Origin: Chrysomallon squamiferum
Lineage: Eukaryota > Mollusca > Gastropoda > Neomphalida > Peltospiridae
Assembly (NCBI GenBank): GCA_012295275.1
Contig: CM022671.1
Span: 6,951,227-7,015,226, forward strand
Direction of reading: 5' to 3'
DNA length: 64,000 nucleotides
A program made the position numbers and the translations under genes. The notes beneath the pieces were generated by a model. It made no database searches. It worked only from the letters and a program-made list of their open reading frames with translations, and was not told the DNA's origin. Below, piece after piece: positions 61,214-64,000 of the stretch. Numbering within the stretch: the first letter of the stretch is position 1; each line of letters opens with the position of its first letter.

Positions 61214-62740
61214 TTAAACAACGAGATCGTTGAAGTCGTCACCGTCGTCTGACACGCCAACAGGACTCTCTGATATTTTATTAGCGACGTCATCATCGAT
61301 GTCTACGTTGACGTCACACACAGGGATGTCGGTATCCGATTCGGACGCAACAAGGCTGGATTTTTCTACGTCGACTTCCGGATCAATGGCACTTAGGTTT
61401 TTTTCTGCAATTTCAGGACTTTGCGGAATCGATTTGACAGTGTCCTCACTGAGATCTGTCTCAACCTCTGTAACATCAACAATATAACAGACTATAATAA
61501 TAATAATAATAATAATAATATTAAAAAAGATTAGATAAAATGAAATAATGAAACAACAATATCAAAACAGTAATGATAACAACAATAAAATAAATAAATA
61601 ATTTCATATTAGTAATTTTTAAAAAGTAAAAACTAGATAGATGGTTTGTGCATCGATAATGTGTTTGTGTGTGTGTGTGTGTCTGTGTGTGTCTGTGTAA
61701 AAGTTTACAAAATAATGAATTGCTTCCATTGTTACCTGAACTAATGTAAATCTCCGGACATTTCGACCAATGTATAGTCTGCACTGTGTCACGTGGGACT
61801 GCGTATAAACGCCATACGACTGGTGACGACATTTGCCGAAAACTGGCGAGGATGCATTGCCCGTCTTTTGACAGAGTGGTTACTATAGGCTGCAAAAAAA
61901 AAAAAATAGAAATAATAATAATAATAAAATAAATTAAAAATTAAAATTATTATTAATATTTCATTTCATTAAATTACACAAATGATTCAGAATGATGATA
62001 AAAAAATCTTGACCACTTCGGAGTTTGAATATACTTTGAATTATTTGATCAGTGAGTTATCTTTATTTCTTTCTAATACTAAATAACAAGAGTAAAATGA
62101 AAACCTACTCTGAAGTCTGGAGAGTAGGAAGCAAGACACTGAAGCGAGACTTTGTCCCACATTCTGATGACGTTGTCGTCGATGGTGTTGTTGTAAGTGA
62201 CGATGTACGGACTGCCAGGCTGCAGGCAGATCCAGTGCACGCCGCCGTGGCTTTCTACTTCACGAACTAACTGACCTGACGAAGATCAAATGAAACTAGA
62301 CAGACAGACAGACAGACAGACGTCACACACAGCTACTGAGTGGATTGTATCAGTTTAATTATGTGATAGACGCAGTAAAAAGTTTACTGATTTCAGTGCA
62401 ACGGAAACGTTCAGCAAATTAAATATTTGCCTACTGTGCAATCAATTTAGTTCTCAAATATTGATCAAACACTTGTTTAGACAGTTTTCTCTATCACCAT
62501 TATTATTAGACATACACACACAAAATTACACATAAATACATACATACATACACAGACACAGACACACACATACATACATACATACATAATAAGCTCTGTA
62601 CACTATCTGACGTGATTTGTGACGGGGTTTGTGAGGTCGTGATTGGACTTTGTCCTCCTGCGCCATTGCGTTCCCAAATATTGTCTAAGTGCAGAGTCTG
62701 ATCAGACGTACATAAGACAGAGAATATTCAAAATCCTAAA

Positions 62741-62798
<58 letters not shown>

Positions 62799-63667
62799 AC
62801 AGAGACACTGACACACACCCTGTACCTACCTGATCTGAGATCGTAGTATCGCAGTGTATTGTCACTGTATGACGCTAGAACCGTTCTGTTATCAACAACA
62901 ACAAACTTTCTTAGGCTGATCTCTTCCTCTGTTGTCTTGTTGTTGTCTGGTTCGTACGTCATTCTGTTCATCCTTGCATGCACTCGACCTACAACAAGAC
63001 CGTTTATTTAATTGTAACGAAAAGTTATAAAAACACTTCACTCACTTCAAATGGTTTACACTGTGAGGTATACAGTCATGTATCATATTGTTAAACAATT
63101 CATATGATTTGACGTGTATGTAGTTACTTATTATATTGTTAACACATATGATATGAGTTGTATGTAAGTACGTATCGTACTGTTGTACTGTTGTAGAGTT
63201 TTATGTGTTCTGGGAAAATGACGTCACTTTCTCAGTGAATTCCGGTTTACTAAGGATCCGCCTTTGAGGTGTTTCACTGAATATCGAATCACTGAGAACG
63301 AGTTCAGAAAACACCAAAGAAGAAAACGTTTAAAACAATAGCAAGATTTTTTAAAACCTACACTGATAATATTGTCAGATATAATTTTATTTGTCTTAAA
63401 CATGCAAGAATGTAAATAAATAAAATAAATAAATAAATAAATAAAATTACGTGTTTTCAGCTCCCACACTAACAGGTTTGACGTGTTTCCGGTTTGCTCA
63501 CGACACACCAGATATCTGTCGTCATCTGTCGTTTTGCAGTCAGTGAAGCTCTTAATGTTCAACGTGCAGCTATCAGTCCGGTACAGAAACAGCCGTGACG
63601 TCAGGTCGTAGACCAAGTAAGGCCCGTGTAGCGTTGACGTCACAACAGTGCTGTTAGCGTTGTTTTT
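61214..63667 (-). CDS. WD40-type beta-propeller protein, 3' part only
   Basis: Five exons on the minus strand: 63667-63451, 62988-62830, 62275-62109, 61889-61736, 61467-61214; 951 bases, 316 residues, phases consistent. The 5' part lies beyond the window. Propeller-like blades are seen: LVVWEL-type ends (NTSNLLVWELKTR), NRTVLASYSDNTLRYYDLRS, PYIVTYNNTIDDNVIRMWDK, and KDGQCILASFRQMSSPVVWR. The last exon gives an acidic Asp/Glu/Ser tail of about 85 residues ending in FNDLVV. I do not recognise the orthologue; NACHT/NWD-like or another WD40 scaffold protein is possible. Proteins of this type act as interaction platforms. No frame damage seen. Confidence 0.75.
62739..62802. repeat. (CA)n microsatellite in a WD40-gene intron
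   Basis: About 27 CA units, then CACAGA-like units, ending roughly 20 bases from the donor of the exon at 62830. Confidence 0.97.
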
Positions 63668-63897
63668 CTAAAAATATATTAAAAAAAAAGAATTTACAGA
63701 TAGGTACACTTGTGTTTTTGATTTTATGTTTGTCAGGTTATCTGTACACGTATCTATATAGATATCCTTTACTGAGTTTGTTATCTGCATGATAATACTC
63801 AGTTTTTGTCTTATTGTATAAAATGTTTGTCTGAAGGTAAATTTTATTGTTTAAATTAAACCTAGTAATTAACTCAAAAGTCGTTCTAAAATATTTA

Positions 63898-63908
63898 ATT
63901 ATTATTAT

Positions 63909-63947
<39 letters not shown>

Positions 63948-64000
63948 AACTTCTACTACTACTATTGTTGTTGTTGCTGCTGCTGTTGTTGTTATTTTGA
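63898..64000. repeat. (TTA)n-(TAC)n-(TTG/CTG)n microsatellite at window edge
   Basis: ATT, then ACT, then TTG/CTG trinucleotide units; runs off the window. Confidence 0.95.

Overview
The window is nuclear DNA of an animal: spliced genes with GT..AG introns, AT-rich intergenic DNA, and an extreme load of micro- and minisatellites. The gene content suits a lophotrochozoan, most likely a mollusc: a secreted thrombospondin-1/chitin-binding protein, intronless Kir channels, a large GPCR, and remnants of an invertebrate element family. The phylum is inferred; there is no rRNA or mitochondrial marker to settle it.

Layout. 1.3-5.5 kb (+): six-exon gene for a secreted protein with a basic six-cysteine module, two TSP1 repeats and two peritrophin-A chitin-binding domains. 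5.7-11.6 kb: gene-poor repeats. 11.7-14.8 kb (+): single-exon class A GPCR with a third intracellular loop of about 700 residues. 15.8-18.4 kb: transposon graveyard on the minus strand. 18.4-24.7 kb: minisatellites. 25.0-27.9 kb (-): PPIL1 cyclophilin, 4 exons. 30.4-32.4 kb (+): CHCHD2/CHCHD10 twin-CX9C protein, 4 exons. 34.4-44.1 kb (+): UBASH3 (TULA/STS), 12 exons, complete. 44.2-48.9 kb: minisatellites. 48.9-60.0 kb: three intronless inward-rectifier K+ channel paralogues (-,+,-). 61.2 kb to past 63.7 kb (-): 3' part of a WD40-type propeller gene.

The genes do not form one pathway. The Kir genes are a local paralogue cluster; the others are housekeeping (PPIL1: spliceosome; CHCHD2: mitochondrial intermembrane space) or signalling (UBASH3, GPCR).

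The most unusual signal is a recurrent architecture in UBASH3 and PPIL1. Several exon-intron junctions have been amplified, together with a few bases of exon, into tandem minisatellites inside the adjacent intron. The clearest case is the exon 8 donor of UBASH3: about 18 copies of a 28-bp unit, most reading TTTGATTTCTCAG|GTGAGT or close variants. That is an acceptor fused directly to a donor, the form of a recursive-splicing (zero-length exon) site.

Four otherwise well-conserved reading frames (TSP1 protein, GPCR, two Kir genes) are broken by 1-2 base indels, often in homopolymers. Uncorrected assembly errors are a likelier explanation than four independent pseudogenes.
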